In this document: piece by piece, positions 27,412 through 38,000 of the stretch
Layout of the letters: each line of letters begins with the position of its first letter
Numbering within the stretch: position 1 is the stretch's first letter
Origin: Saprospiraceae bacterium
GTDB taxonomy: Bacteria; Bacteroidota; Bacteroidia; Chitinophagales; Saprospiraceae
NCBI GenBank assembly: GCA_016720635.1
Contig: JADKKF010000014.1
Coordinates: 38,501-102,500 of the forward strand
DNA: 64,000 nucleotides
Direction: 5' to 3'
Program-made: the position numbers and the translations under genes
Notes under the pieces: model-generated
What the model saw: only the letters and a program-made list of their open reading frames with translations
Told to the model about the DNA's origin: nothing
Databases searched by the model: none

Positions 27412-27687
27412 AACTACTTTTTCAAAAACTAAAAAAACCTAATTTTCTGTTGGTTTTTGGTTCATTTAATTTTTATTCAAGTGCAAAGTAATGACATTAT
27501 ATAGAAACGTGCAAGATTTTGGTTACACCTTAACCCATATTTAAAATAATCTTAACAATCTCAACCTATTTTTGAGAAACTTCTTGGCAAAATGGAATTA
27601 TTTTTACTGATACTTTTACATTATTTTTGGTCGTTTGTATAATAAATCAGTATATTTCATTCTTTAAACCCTAATAACAATTGTACT

Positions 27688-28443
27688 ATGAAATCTGATT
27701 CGAATTTAATCATGCCCTTGGCGATATTTTTTGCTTCCATTATTGCTGCATACATACTTGGCAATGCCATCATGAGATTCAAAAATGAAGACCGATACAT
27801 TGCGGTCAAAGGCTTTTCTGAAAAGGAAGTAAAGGCAGATTTGGTGATTTGGACCATTAAAATCAAAATGGCCGACAACGATTTAGTGAAAGGAAATGCT
27901 GATCTCGCCCAAGCAAAGGCAAAGGTTATCAATTTTTTAACCAATAAGGGCATAAAAACCAATGAAATTACCTCAAAAGATATCATGGTGATAGACAATG
28001 AGGCCAATGAAAATTTTGGCAACCACGTAATTCGGGTGCGGTATATCATCGAAGAAACCGTTGAAGTTCGTTCCAATAATGTAGATTTAGTGCAGGGTAT
28101 AAGTCGTATGACGAGCGAGTTGTTGAATGCTGGAGTGGCCTTGTCCACGAAAAATGATTGGCAAGGATCTGGTCTTCGATATATATTTACGAAACTATCC
28201 GATATCAAGCCAACCATGATCGTCGAAGCCATCAATAATGCTGAAAAAGCAGCAACCGAATTCGCCAAAGAAAGCAATACTTCTCTTGGTAAGTTGCGAA
28301 GAGCAAGTCAGGGGCTTTTTTCTATACAAGACAGGGATGAATCTCTAGCTGGGGGAGGTGAAGGAGGAGGCTATGACAGCGGTACTTCTCAGCTATTCAA
28401 AAAGGTTCGAGTGGTGATTTCTGCCGACTATTCACTCGATTAA
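27688..28443 (+). CDS. SIMPL domain-containing periplasmic protein (YggE-like)
   Basis: 251 residues. An N-terminal membrane anchor or uncleaved signal (LIMPLAIFFASIIAAYILGN) precedes a SIMPL/DUF541 domain from about residue 40 (YIAVKGFSEKEVKADLVIW, VRYIIEETVEVRSNNVDLVQ, INNAEKAATEFAKESN). A Gly-rich loop (GGGEGGGYDSG) precedes the last strand. Family members oligomerise in the periplasm and are linked to oxidative stress, but their biochemical role is unclear. A single gene with no operon partner seen. Confidence 0.85.
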   Translation: MKSDSNLIMPLAIFFASIIAAYILGNAIMRFKNEDRYIAVKGFSEKEVKADLVIWTIKIKMADNDLVKGNADLAQAKAKVINFLTNKGIKTNEITSKDIMVIDNEANENFGNHVIRVRYIIEETVEVRSNNVDLVQGISRMTSELLNAGVALSTKNDWQGSGLRYIFTKLSDIKPTMIVEAINNAEKAATEFAKESNTSLGKLRRASQGLFSIQDRDESLAGGGEGGGYDSGTSQLFKKVRVVISADYSLD

Positions 28444-28529
28444 GAAGCCCCTAAAACTATTTGTAAAGAATCCTAGGTGGCTATATGAAGTATCTCACAT
28501 AGAAATATTGTTTTTTTACTGCAAAAAAA

Positions 28530-28561
28530 TTGTTCGATTTTGAAGAAAAAGTTTACCTTTG
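28530..28561 (+). promoter_or_regulatory. Promoter of the tRNA-Met(CAT) gene
   Basis: TTG at 28530-28532, a 21-bp spacer, and TACCTTTG at 28554-28561, a good Bacteroidota promoter 18 bp before the tRNA 5' end. Confidence 0.7.
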
Positions 28562-28579
28562 CATCCGCTTTGGCTTTTT

Positions 28580-28653
28580 GGCGCGGTAGCTCAGCTGGTT
28601 AGAGCGTATGATTCATAATCATAAGGTCGGCGGTTCAAGCCCGCCTCGCGCTA
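28580..28653 (+). tRNA. tRNA with CAT anticodon (most likely elongator tRNA-Met)
   Basis: 74-nt cloverleaf. The acceptor is GGCGCGG / TCGCGCT (G-U at both ends). The D arm is GCTC-AGCTGGTTA-GAGC, the anticodon arm TATGA-TTCATAA-TCATA, the variable loop AGGTC, and the T arm GGCGG-TTCAAGC-CCGCC, with discriminator A. CCA is not encoded. The D-loop and lack of a C1-A72 mismatch argue against initiator tRNA. A lysidine-modified tRNA-Ile2 cannot be fully excluded by eye. Confidence 0.92.
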
Positions 28654-28669
28654 CGAAAAAACAAAACTT

Positions 28670-28704
28670 AGGGGTCACATGTCTAGTACAAGTGGCCTCT
28701 TTTT
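28670..28704 (+). terminator. Rho-independent terminator after the tRNA
   Basis: Stem AGGGGTCAC / GTGGCCTCT (two G-U pairs), loop of about 13 nt, then five T. It ends at the 3' end of the convergent helicase gene. Confidence 0.6.
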
Positions 28705-31700
28705 ATTTGGTTTCATTTAGGTCGTAGTTTTTTATAAAAGTACACCACTCACAATCAATTTTATTGCACATCTTTGAAAAATCCCCAGACTTTACCTTGG
28801 CATCGACTTCAATCAAGATTTGACCCAAATTGGCAACGTCCTCGTCGTTTACTTGTTTTTCGTATTTGGCAAATTTCTCATTTTCTAACCTCAAGGACTG
28901 CATGATGCCTGTGTATTCTTTGTTTTTGAATCGATGGTCTTGTTCTAGGAGCATTTTGTAAAAGACCAATTGACGACCCTTGTCACCACCAGGGTTTTCC
29001 AGATCGGTGGGCAGTTTTAAATCTTTAGCTTCTACCTTTCCAGTTTTATAATCCCAGACTTGTACTTGATTTCCATAGATATCGACACGATCTACAATCC
29101 CAGATATGGCTAATCCCTTCCAGTTTCCTTCTAATTTTAGTTCAGTGTAAAATGCAGGGATATTCCCCCAAGAATTATGATTTTGTTTATAAAATTCTGC
29201 TAAAACAAACAATCCTTGTGCACTAAAATCGTTCATTTGAGCTTTTGTAAACTGGTAGTGCCTTTTATCCATTTGAGCATTGAAAAAAGCATATAATTCG
29301 TCAATGTGAGGAAGGTTTTCGGTAACCTTTAGTTTGTCAAAATAGTCCTGCAACGCCCCATGTATCGCATTTCCATAAGCCAAATGAGCTTTTAAAGTCA
29401 TTGGAATACGGAGTATTTTTTCAAAATAAAATTTGTTCGGACATGTCAGATAAGCCTCCAAGGCAGAGTTATTCCATTTGAAAAACTCCATTTTTTCTCT
29501 CAATGTATCGAGATCTATGTGGATACCGTCTTTTACCTTAGGTACATACCTCGTATAGTCAATATATTGTTCGAGTCGATCTATTGCCACTGCGGGTGAT
29601 TGGATTTTAGATTCATCCCCTTGGATCAATTCTAGGGCGAACTTTGAAGGGACCAATTCCAATCTCTCTCGATCGCCTTCGGTACTGCTTTTATGGTAGG
29701 AGCATATAAATGATTTTTCCGCTCGGGTTATTGCTACATAGAACAACCTTCTTTCTTCTTCTACGTCTCTATCTTCTTTTTCTCCTTCGGGTACAAACGG
29801 GTTCGTGATGGGATTGATGTATTCTGGTCTGGCTCTTTTGTTCTCCCAATTAGCCTTTTGACTATTGATTAAAAAAACATATTCGTACTCAAGCCCTTTA
29901 GAGGCAAATACGGTCCGAAGCTGTACTCCTTCTGACTTGTGGATGGCATGCTTCATACTTACATTTAAATCTTTTTCCTTATAAGTTTCATATAAATTTA
30001 AAAAATCCCCCAAAGTGCTAATTCGGCCATTTTCCAGTTCTTTTTTGAGCCAATTGTGCAAGGTGACGATGGCGTTGTATTGAAATAATTTGTCTTCTTG
30101 ACGCAATACATTGCTAAATAATTGGGTATCTCTTAGGATGATATCCAGCATGGTACCTGGAGTATTCGACAAGTTTTGCTCACGCCATGACTTGAGCAAT
30201 TCTATGGCATCCTGGAGGGCCTTTTGTTGATCAGGGTCTATGGATTCTATATTTGAGATTTCTAAGATGGTATTCAAAAGATTAGGGTAGCTATGTGTCT
30301 GCCGGTATTCTCCTTGGAATTTTACAAGAATTTGACCTAGTGTTGGCAAAGAAATGCCTAATTGTGGCAGGTGAAAATATTCGAATAAACTAAGAGTTAT
30401 GGACTCAGAAGGTGTGTTGAGATCAAAAGTTATTAACTGGATTAAATTGAATATTTTTTGGATAATGGGCAATTTTAAAATATCGCTTTCGCTGGCGGTT
30501 TCATAGGGGATTTGAGCCCGCTCCATGTATTTTTGGATCCTTTCTACAAATCTATGCTTTGTATATAATATGGCAATTTTTGAAGGAGAAACGCCTTGGC
30601 TGATTAATTTTTTGATTTCGTCAATGATAAAAATTTCTTCACAAAATTCATTTTCAAAACTTAAGACTTGAGGATTTAAACTGAGCTCCTTGAATTTACC
30701 CTCAGCCACTATATCTTTATGAAACTGCTCATCTCGATTGGCAACTCGGTTTTGATTGAAACCAATTACTTGTTTTGCCCCGTCAAGAATCATCTGTGAG
30801 GATCTGTAATTATTTTTTAACACCACACATGTAACCGATTCACTGAACCGCTGGATAAACCACTCAAAATTGCTGATATCAGCTCCCTGAAAACTAAAAA
30901 TAGATTGGTCATCATCTCCCACTACAAAGATATTTGGGTTGTCATCTTCGGATGTCAAAAGCTCCAATATTGTCTTTTGAGACCCATTGGTGTCTTGAAA
31001 TTCATCCACCAAAATATATTGAAATTGCTCTTTGCAGTCAAATAAAAAGTCTTCATTTTCGGAAAGCGCGTTGATTACATTTTGGATTAAATCCTCGTAT
31101 TCAAAAAAAAGATTTTCGACTTTTAACTTCTTAAATTCTGGATATAAATCCACCACAGCCATGAAGTTATCGTATTTTTGGATATTTTTCTGTTCCTCTT
31201 TTATTTTATAATCTCCAACTTTATTTCCATTTACATTTTTTTTATAGTACATAGATGGCTCCTGTCTCATCAATGTTTTACTTTTTTCGATGCTCGATTC
31301 GAGATCGGATTTAGTAATATTAGACTTGGAAAGATAATCAAAGACGGATTTTATTTTTTGTAGAGCTTCTGTGCCATATTTTGTATTTGCATTTTTTGTT
31401 AATGGGCTATCGGGACCAAGTTTAACCAATAGCGAATCAATCAATTGAATGATGTCAATTTCTTCTGCAATTTTGATTTCAGTTTTAGCAAAATATTCTG
31501 CATATGCATTCATCAAATAGCTACAAAAGCTGTGAAAAGTATAGATATGAAGCTTTTGAGCGTCGGGGCCTATTAATGCTCTAAGTCTTTTTCTCATGGC
31601 AGTAGCACCAGCTTCCGTGTAGGTCAAACATAGAATGTTGGTAGGCGAAATATCCTGTTGAATTAAAATATTGGCAATCCGAAAACTTAGTATTTGGGTT

Positions 31701-31747
31701 TTACCCGTTCCAGGCCCAGCCAATACCATCACAGGTCCTTCAATCAT
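28703..31747 (-). CDS. UvrD/PcrA-like helicase with C-terminal PD-(D/E)XK nuclease and Fe-S cysteines
   Basis: 1,014 visible residues. SF1A helicase motifs: GPGTGKTQ (11-18), ILVDEFQDTN, GDDDQSIFSFQGADI, VFASKGLEYEYVFLIN and YVAITRAEKSF. A RecB-like nuclease domain follows, with VQVWDYKTGKVE near 900 (catalytic D...K) and RQLVFYKMLL. One Cys before the nuclease (YLTCPNKFYFEK) and three at the end (CNKIDCEWC) form the pattern of an AddB/AdnB-type 4Fe-4S cluster. The visible start is too late: a family-like N-terminus (NDWRQQYESKYQALNTQQKV) lies upstream in frame with no start codon. Adding one A in the six-T run at 31815-31820 connects it to ATG 31829-31827. Role: probably DNA break repair. 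Confidence 0.9.
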   Translation of the reverse strand: MIEGPVMVLAGPGTGKTQILSFRIANILIQQDISPTNILCLTYTEAGATAMRKRLRALIGPDAQKLHIYTFHSFCSYLMNAYAEYFAKTEIKIAEEIDIIQLIDSLLVKLGPDSPLTKNANTKYGTEALQKIKSVFDYLSKSNITKSDLESSIEKSKTLMRQEPSMYYKKNVNGNKVGDYKIKEEQKNIQKYDNFMAVVDLYPEFKKLKVENLFFEYEDLIQNVINALSENEDFLFDCKEQFQYILVDEFQDTNGSQKTILELLTSEDDNPNIFVVGDDDQSIFSFQGADISNFEWFIQRFSESVTCVVLKNNYRSSQMILDGAKQVIGFNQNRVANRDEQFHKDIVAEGKFKELSLNPQVLSFENEFCEEIFIIDEIKKLISQGVSPSKIAILYTKHRFVERIQKYMERAQIPYETASESDILKLPIIQKIFNLIQLITFDLNTPSESITLSLFEYFHLPQLGISLPTLGQILVKFQGEYRQTHSYPNLLNTILEISNIESIDPDQQKALQDAIELLKSWREQNLSNTPGTMLDIILRDTQLFSNVLRQEDKLFQYNAIVTLHNWLKKELENGRISTLGDFLNLYETYKEKDLNVSMKHAIHKSEGVQLRTVFASKGLEYEYVFLINSQKANWENKRARPEYINPITNPFVPEGEKEDRDVEEERRLFYVAITRAEKSFICSYHKSSTEGDRERLELVPSKFALELIQGDESKIQSPAVAIDRLEQYIDYTRYVPKVKDGIHIDLDTLREKMEFFKWNNSALEAYLTCPNKFYFEKILRIPMTLKAHLAYGNAIHGALQDYFDKLKVTENLPHIDELYAFFNAQMDKRHYQFTKAQMNDFSAQGLFVLAEFYKQNHNSWGNIPAFYTELKLEGNWKGLAISGIVDRVDIYGNQVQVWDYKTGKVEAKDLKLPTDLENPGGDKGRQLVFYKMLLEQDHRFKNKEYTGIMQSLRLENEKFAKYEKQVNDEDVANLGQILIEVDAKVKSGDFSKMCNKIDCEWCTFIKNYDLNETK

Positions 31748-32002
31748 ATCGACAGCTACTTTTTGCTGAGTATTTAATGCTTGGTATTTGGATTCGTATT
31801 GTTGCCTCCAGTCATTTTTTATAAGCCATGCTAGGTTTTTTTTATTTATTTTAATAAAAGATAAAGTTATAAAAAAGAAATTTAATCCTACAAGGTTGAT
31901 TCTTGTCGGTCTTTTAAAAAAGTTTAAGTTATGGGAATTGGAATGAGATTTTTACTTATGAGCCGAATTTAAAATAGCATTATTTCGGGTGACAATATCG
32001 AC

Positions 32003-32034
32003 AAAAAAAAGCCCGATGTAAAATACATCAGGCT
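32003..32034 (-). terminator. Rho-independent terminator of the SprB-repeat gene
   Basis: On the minus strand: an 11-bp stem AGCCTGATGTA / TACATCGGGCT (one G-U), a TTT loop, then eight T, 22 bp after the stop. Confidence 0.85.
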
Positions 32035-32056
32035 CCAATTTGTGGTTCAAATTTTA

Positions 32057-35000
32057 CTATTCTACTAACGTTACGTCTCCTGTCTTTTTAATTATGCTTC
32101 CATCTAACAAGGTAATTTCCGTCGAATAAACAAAAACTGCGGGCTTCATAAGCAGCAACTTAAATGTGCCATTCCATCCTTTTTGAGTTCCATTTATCGT
32201 GAAATCTTTTTCCTCGTGAACCATATTGCCCCATCTATCAAATATTCTCAAATAATTAACTTTTTCAATTTTTAAGTCATCAGAATAAATTCTGAATACA
32301 TCATTAATACCGTCCCCATTCGGTGAAAAAGCATTGGGTATATAAATTTTGATATTCTTTTTAACGATGACATTTACAAGATCTTCTGATGTACAACCCA
32401 TCAAATCCGTTACACGAACTCGATAAGTCCCTGATATTTTTGGTGTGTCAATCAAAATGTCAGAATTATTGTTGAAAATTTTAGGTCCACTTGACCAATT
32501 CCATTGGGATATTTGGCTGGTTGGTTTATTAGTTATAGCAATCAATTGTACGCTTTCTCCTAATTCAATTTCAACTAAATCTGGCAAATCAACAGTTAAC
32601 CCTGAGACGGAATCAAAAACAACGGTATCTCTAATTTGACATCCCCGCTCGTCTTGTATAGTTAAGATATGTGTTCCAGGACTTAAATTATTCAGCGATA
32701 GGCTTCCATTAAAATTCGTAAATGGTTGACCAGCGGGAAAGGAATATTTGTATGGTGGCGTTCCGTTCGTAATCGATGTAACACGGATTGTTCCAGTCCT
32801 AGTAAGACAAGTGATTGAATCTATATTAATATTGAAATTGATTGGTAGCGGCGCAATTAAAGAAATTGAATCAACTACTTTACAGCCAATACCATCAGTT
32901 ACAGTATATCGATATGTTCCTTGACTAAGATTATTTAAAGAAGTGGAATTTTGTCCATTTGACCAATTGACATTAACAGTTCCAATACCTTGATTGACTG
33001 TTAGTTCTACTTTGCCATCACTTAAGCCAAAACAACTTATCGGACTTGAAATGCGAGAAGATGCATTCAAAGCGCAAGCTGAGTTTGTTATTGAAAAACC
33101 ACAATTAGCACTACAGTTATTACCATCTCGGACAACGACAGAATAAACTCCAGAAACTAATCCATTTACAGAATTTTCGCCCAAAACTCCAGGTTGTTGC
33201 CCAGATGATGGACCGACCCAAAGAATCGTATATGGAGATGCGCCTCCACTAATGAAGACCGAACCTATTCCATCCGCATTTGCTCCTGATGATGCTGGAG
33301 ATTTTTGCAAGCAATTCAAAGAAACGCCTGGACTAGCAACAAGGATGAAAGACGAAGCAGAACTGCAACCTGCCGCAATGTCGGTGACAGTTACGGAATA
33401 AGTCCCAGCAGATAAACTATTGGGATTTGCTCCTGAAGGATTTCCAAGTCCTTGCCAAGTATATGAATAACCCACGCCACTCGGTGTTACAGATATGCCT
33501 CCATTATTGAGTCCACAACTTGGATTGGATAAGCTTCCTGAAACATTAAGACCTTGACTGGCTGTAAGAACGAAAGACGAAACAGAACTACAACCAGCTG
33601 CAATGTTGGTGACAGTTACGGTATAAGTTCCAGCAGATAAGCTGGTAGGATTTGCTCCTGAAGGATTTCCAAGTCCTTGCCATGTATATGAGTAACCTAC
33701 GCCATTCGGTGTTACAGATATACTTCCATTATTGAGTCCACAGCTTGGATTGATTCCATTTAAGGAAATAGATAAATTTGTTGACCCGTTTATTGTAAAT
33801 CCAGTTGAAGCAGAACATCCACCAACCGTATTTGTAACGGTAACGACATAATTTCCGGGTGCAAGGTTTGTTCTTATAGAAGAACTAAGTCCAATATCAC
33901 CCCAATTATAGGTAAACCCAGCCCCAGCAGGAGTAACAGTAATGGCCCCATTGTCTTGCCCACAGCTGGTTTGGGTGATATTGGCACCAGCGGTTAACCC
34001 AGAAGAAGCATTTAAAGTAAAGCTAGAAGAAGTCCTACATCCAGTCGCAGTCTCAGTCACGGTGACAGTATAGGTACCAGCCCCTAAATTCATAGGATTA
34101 TTTCCTGAAAGAGCAGCATTAGACCATGCGTAAGAATAACCAGGAGGAGCAGGGTTGATTTCAATAGCACCGTTGTTCAAACCACAACTTGGTTGGCTGA
34201 CAATAGGATTCAAGACCAAAGCACCAGTACTAGTAATAGTAAAAATAGAACTGGATTTGCACCCAGTCGCAGTTTCTGTGACGGTGACCGTATAATCACC
34301 AGCTCCAAGACCTGTTCTGATATTGGTAATGACACCCGATCCAGCCCAAGCATAAGAATAACCTGGAGGAGTAGGAGTAACAGAAATAGCCCCGTTGTTA
34401 TTTCCACAGCTTGCTTGGGTAATATTACCTCCGATGGCAAAAGGAGTGGATGGGTTGATTGTTATTGTTGTGGTTGATTTGCAACCAGAAGCTGTCTGAG
34501 TAACCGTAACGGTATAATCACCGGCAGCTAAGCCAGTTCTTATGTTGGTAGTAATACCCGACCCAGCCCAAGCATAAGAATAACCTGGAGGAGCAGGAGT
34601 AACCGAAATGGCCCCATTGTCTTGTCCACAGCTGGTTTGAGAGACATTTGAACCGACGGAAAATGGCGTTGATCCATTGATCGTGATGCTTGTGGATGAA
34701 GCACATCCACCAACCGTATTTGTAACGGTAACGACATAATTTCCAGGAGAGAGGTTTGTTCTAATAGAAGAACTAAGTCCAATATCACCCCAATTATAGG
34801 TAAACCCAGCCCCTGTAGGAGTAACAGTAATGGCCCCATTGTCTTGCCCACAGCTGGTTTGGGTGATATTCGCACCAGCGGTTAATCCTGCAGAAGCATT
34901 TAAAGTAAAGCTAGAAGAAGCCCGACATCCAGTCGCGGTTTCGGTAACGGTGACAGTAAATGTACCAGCCCCTAAATTCATAGGATTATTTCCTGAAAGA

Positions 35001-38000
35001 GCAGCATTAGACCATGCGTAAGTATAACCTGGAGGAGGAGGATTGATTTCAATGGCACCATTGTTCAAACCACAACTTGGTTGGCTGACAATAGGATTCA
35101 AGACCAAAGCACCAGTACTAGTAATAGTAAAAATAGAACTGGATTTGCACCCAGTCGCAGATTCTGTGACGGTGACCGTATAATCACCAGCTCCAAGACC
35201 TGTTCTGATATTGGTAATGACACCCGATCCAGCCCAAGCATAAGAATAACCAGGAGGAACCGGAATAACTGAAACGGCTCCGTTGTTATTTCCACAGCTT
35301 GCTTGGGTAATATTACCACCGATGGCAAAAGGAGTGGATGGGTTGATTGTTATTGATGTGGTTGATTTGCAACCAGAAGCTGTCTGAGTAACCGTAACGG
35401 TATAATCACCGGCAGCTAAGCCAGTTCTTATATTGGTAGTAATACCCGACCCAGCCCAAGCATAAGAATAACCTGGAGGAGCAGGAGTAACCGAAATGGC
35501 CCCATTGTCTTGTCCACAGCTGGTTTGAGAGACATTTGAACCGACGGAAAATGGCGTTGATCCATTGATCGTGATGCTTGTGGATGAAGCACATCCACCA
35601 ACCGTATTTGTAACGGTAACGACATAATTTCCAGGAGAGAGGTTTGTTCTAATAGAAGAACTAAGTCCAATATCACCCCAATTATAGGTAAACCCAGCCC
35701 CTGTAGGAGTAACAGTAATGGCCCCATTGTCTTGCCCACAGCTGGTTTGGGTGATATTCGCACCAGCGGTTAATCCTGCAGAAGCATTTAAAGTAAAGCT
35801 AGAAGAAGCCCGACATCCAGTCGCGGTTTCGGTAACGGTGACAGTATAGGTACCAGCCCCTAAATTCATAGGATTATTTCCTGAAAGAGCAGCATTAGAC
35901 CATGCGTAAGTATAACCTGGAGGAGGAGGATTGATTTCAATGGCACCATTGTTCAAACCACAACTTGGTTGGCTGACAATAGGATTCAAGACCAAAGCAC
36001 CAGTACTAGTAATAGTAAAAATAGAACTGGATTTGCACCCAGTCGCAGTTTCTGTGACGGTGACTGTATAATCACCAGCCCCAAGGTTTGTTCTGATATT
36101 GGTAATAACACCTGATCCAGCCCAAGCATAAGAATAACCAGAAGGAGCAGGAGTAACCGAAATGGCTCCGTTGTTATTTCCACAGCTTGCTTGGGTAATA
36201 TTACCTCCAATGGCAAAAGGAGTGGAAGGGTTGATGGTTATTGATGCGGTTGATTTGCAACCAGAAGCTGTCTGAGTAACCGTAACGGTATAATCACCAG
36301 CAGCTAAGCCAGTTCTTATGTTGGTAGTAATACCCGATCCAGCCCAAGCATAAGAATAACCAGGAGGAGCCGGAGTAACGGAAATGGCCCCATTGTCTTG
36401 TCCACAGCTTGTTTGAGAGACATTTGAACCGACGGAAAATGGCGTTGATCCATTGATCGTGATGCTTGTGGATGAAGCACATCCACCAACCGTATTTGTA
36501 ACGGTAACGACATAATTTCCAGGAGAGAGGTTTGTTCTAATAGAAGAACTAAGTCCAATATCACCCCAATTATAGGTAAACCCAGCCCCAGCAGGAGTAA
36601 CAGTTATGGCTCCATTGTCTTGCCCACAACTGGTTTGGGTGATATTAGCACCAGCGGTTAATCCCGCAGAAGCATTTAAAGTAAAGCTAGAAGAAGTCCG
36701 ACATCCAGTGGCGGTCTCAGTCACGGTGACAGTAAATGTTCCAGCCCCTAAATTCATAGGATTATTTCCTGAAAGAGCAGCATTAGACCAAGCATAAGTA
36801 TAACCAGGAGGTGGAGGGTTGATTTCAATGGCACCGTTGTTCAAACCACAACTTGGTTGGCTGACAGTTGGAGTCAATACTAGTGGACTAGAAGGATTTA
36901 TAGTAAAAATAGAACTGGATTTGCACCCAGTCGCAGTTTCAGTGACGGTGACCGTATAATCACCAGCCCCAAGGCTTGTTCTGATATTGGTAATGACACC
37001 CGATCCAGCCCAAGCATAAGAATAACCAGGAGGAGCAGGAGTAACCGAAATGGCTCCGTTGTTATTTCCACAGCTTGCTTGGGTAATATTACCTCCAATG
37101 GCAAAAGGAGTGGAAGGGTTGATGGTTATTGATGCGGTTGATTTGCAACCAGAAGCTGTCTGAGTAACCGTAACGGTATAATCACCAGCAGCTAAGCCAG
37201 TTCTTATGTTGGTAGTAATACCCGATCCAGCCCAAGCGTAAGTATAACCTGGAGGAGCCGGAGTAACGGAAATGGCCCCATTGTCTTGTCCACAGCTTGT
37301 TTGAGAGACATTTGAACCAACGGAAAATGGCGTTGATCCATTGATCGTGATGCTTGTGGATGAAGCACATCCACCAACCGTATTTGTAACGGTAACAATA
37401 TAATTACCAGAGGCAAGGTTTGTTCTAGTAGAAGAACTAAGTCCAATATCACCCCAATTATAGGTAAACCCAGCCCCAGCAGGAGTAACAGTTATGGCTC
37501 CATTGTCTTGCCCACAACTGGTTTGGGTGATATTAGCACCAGCGGTTAATCCCGCAGAAGCATTTAAAGTAAAGCTAGAAGAAGTCCTACATCCAGTCGC
37601 AGTCTCAGTCACGGTGACAGTATAGGTACCAGCCCCTAAATTCATAGGATTATTTCCTGAAAGAGCAGCATTAGACCATGCGTAAGTATAACCAGGAGGA
37701 GGAGGGTTGATTTCAATGGCACCGTTGTTCAAACCACAACTTGGTTGGCTGACAGTTGGAGTCAATACTAGTGGACTAGAAGGATTTATAGTAAAAATGG
37801 AACTGGATTTGCAACCAGTCGCCGTTTCTGTGACGGTAACCGTATAAGATCCTGGAGACAAGCCTGTTCTAATATTAGTCATAACACCCGACCCAGCCCA
37901 AGCATAAGAATAACCAGGAGGAAGAGGAGTAACAGAAATGGCCCCATTGTTATTTCCACAGCTTGCTTGGGTAATATTATCTCCAATGGCAAAAGGAGTG

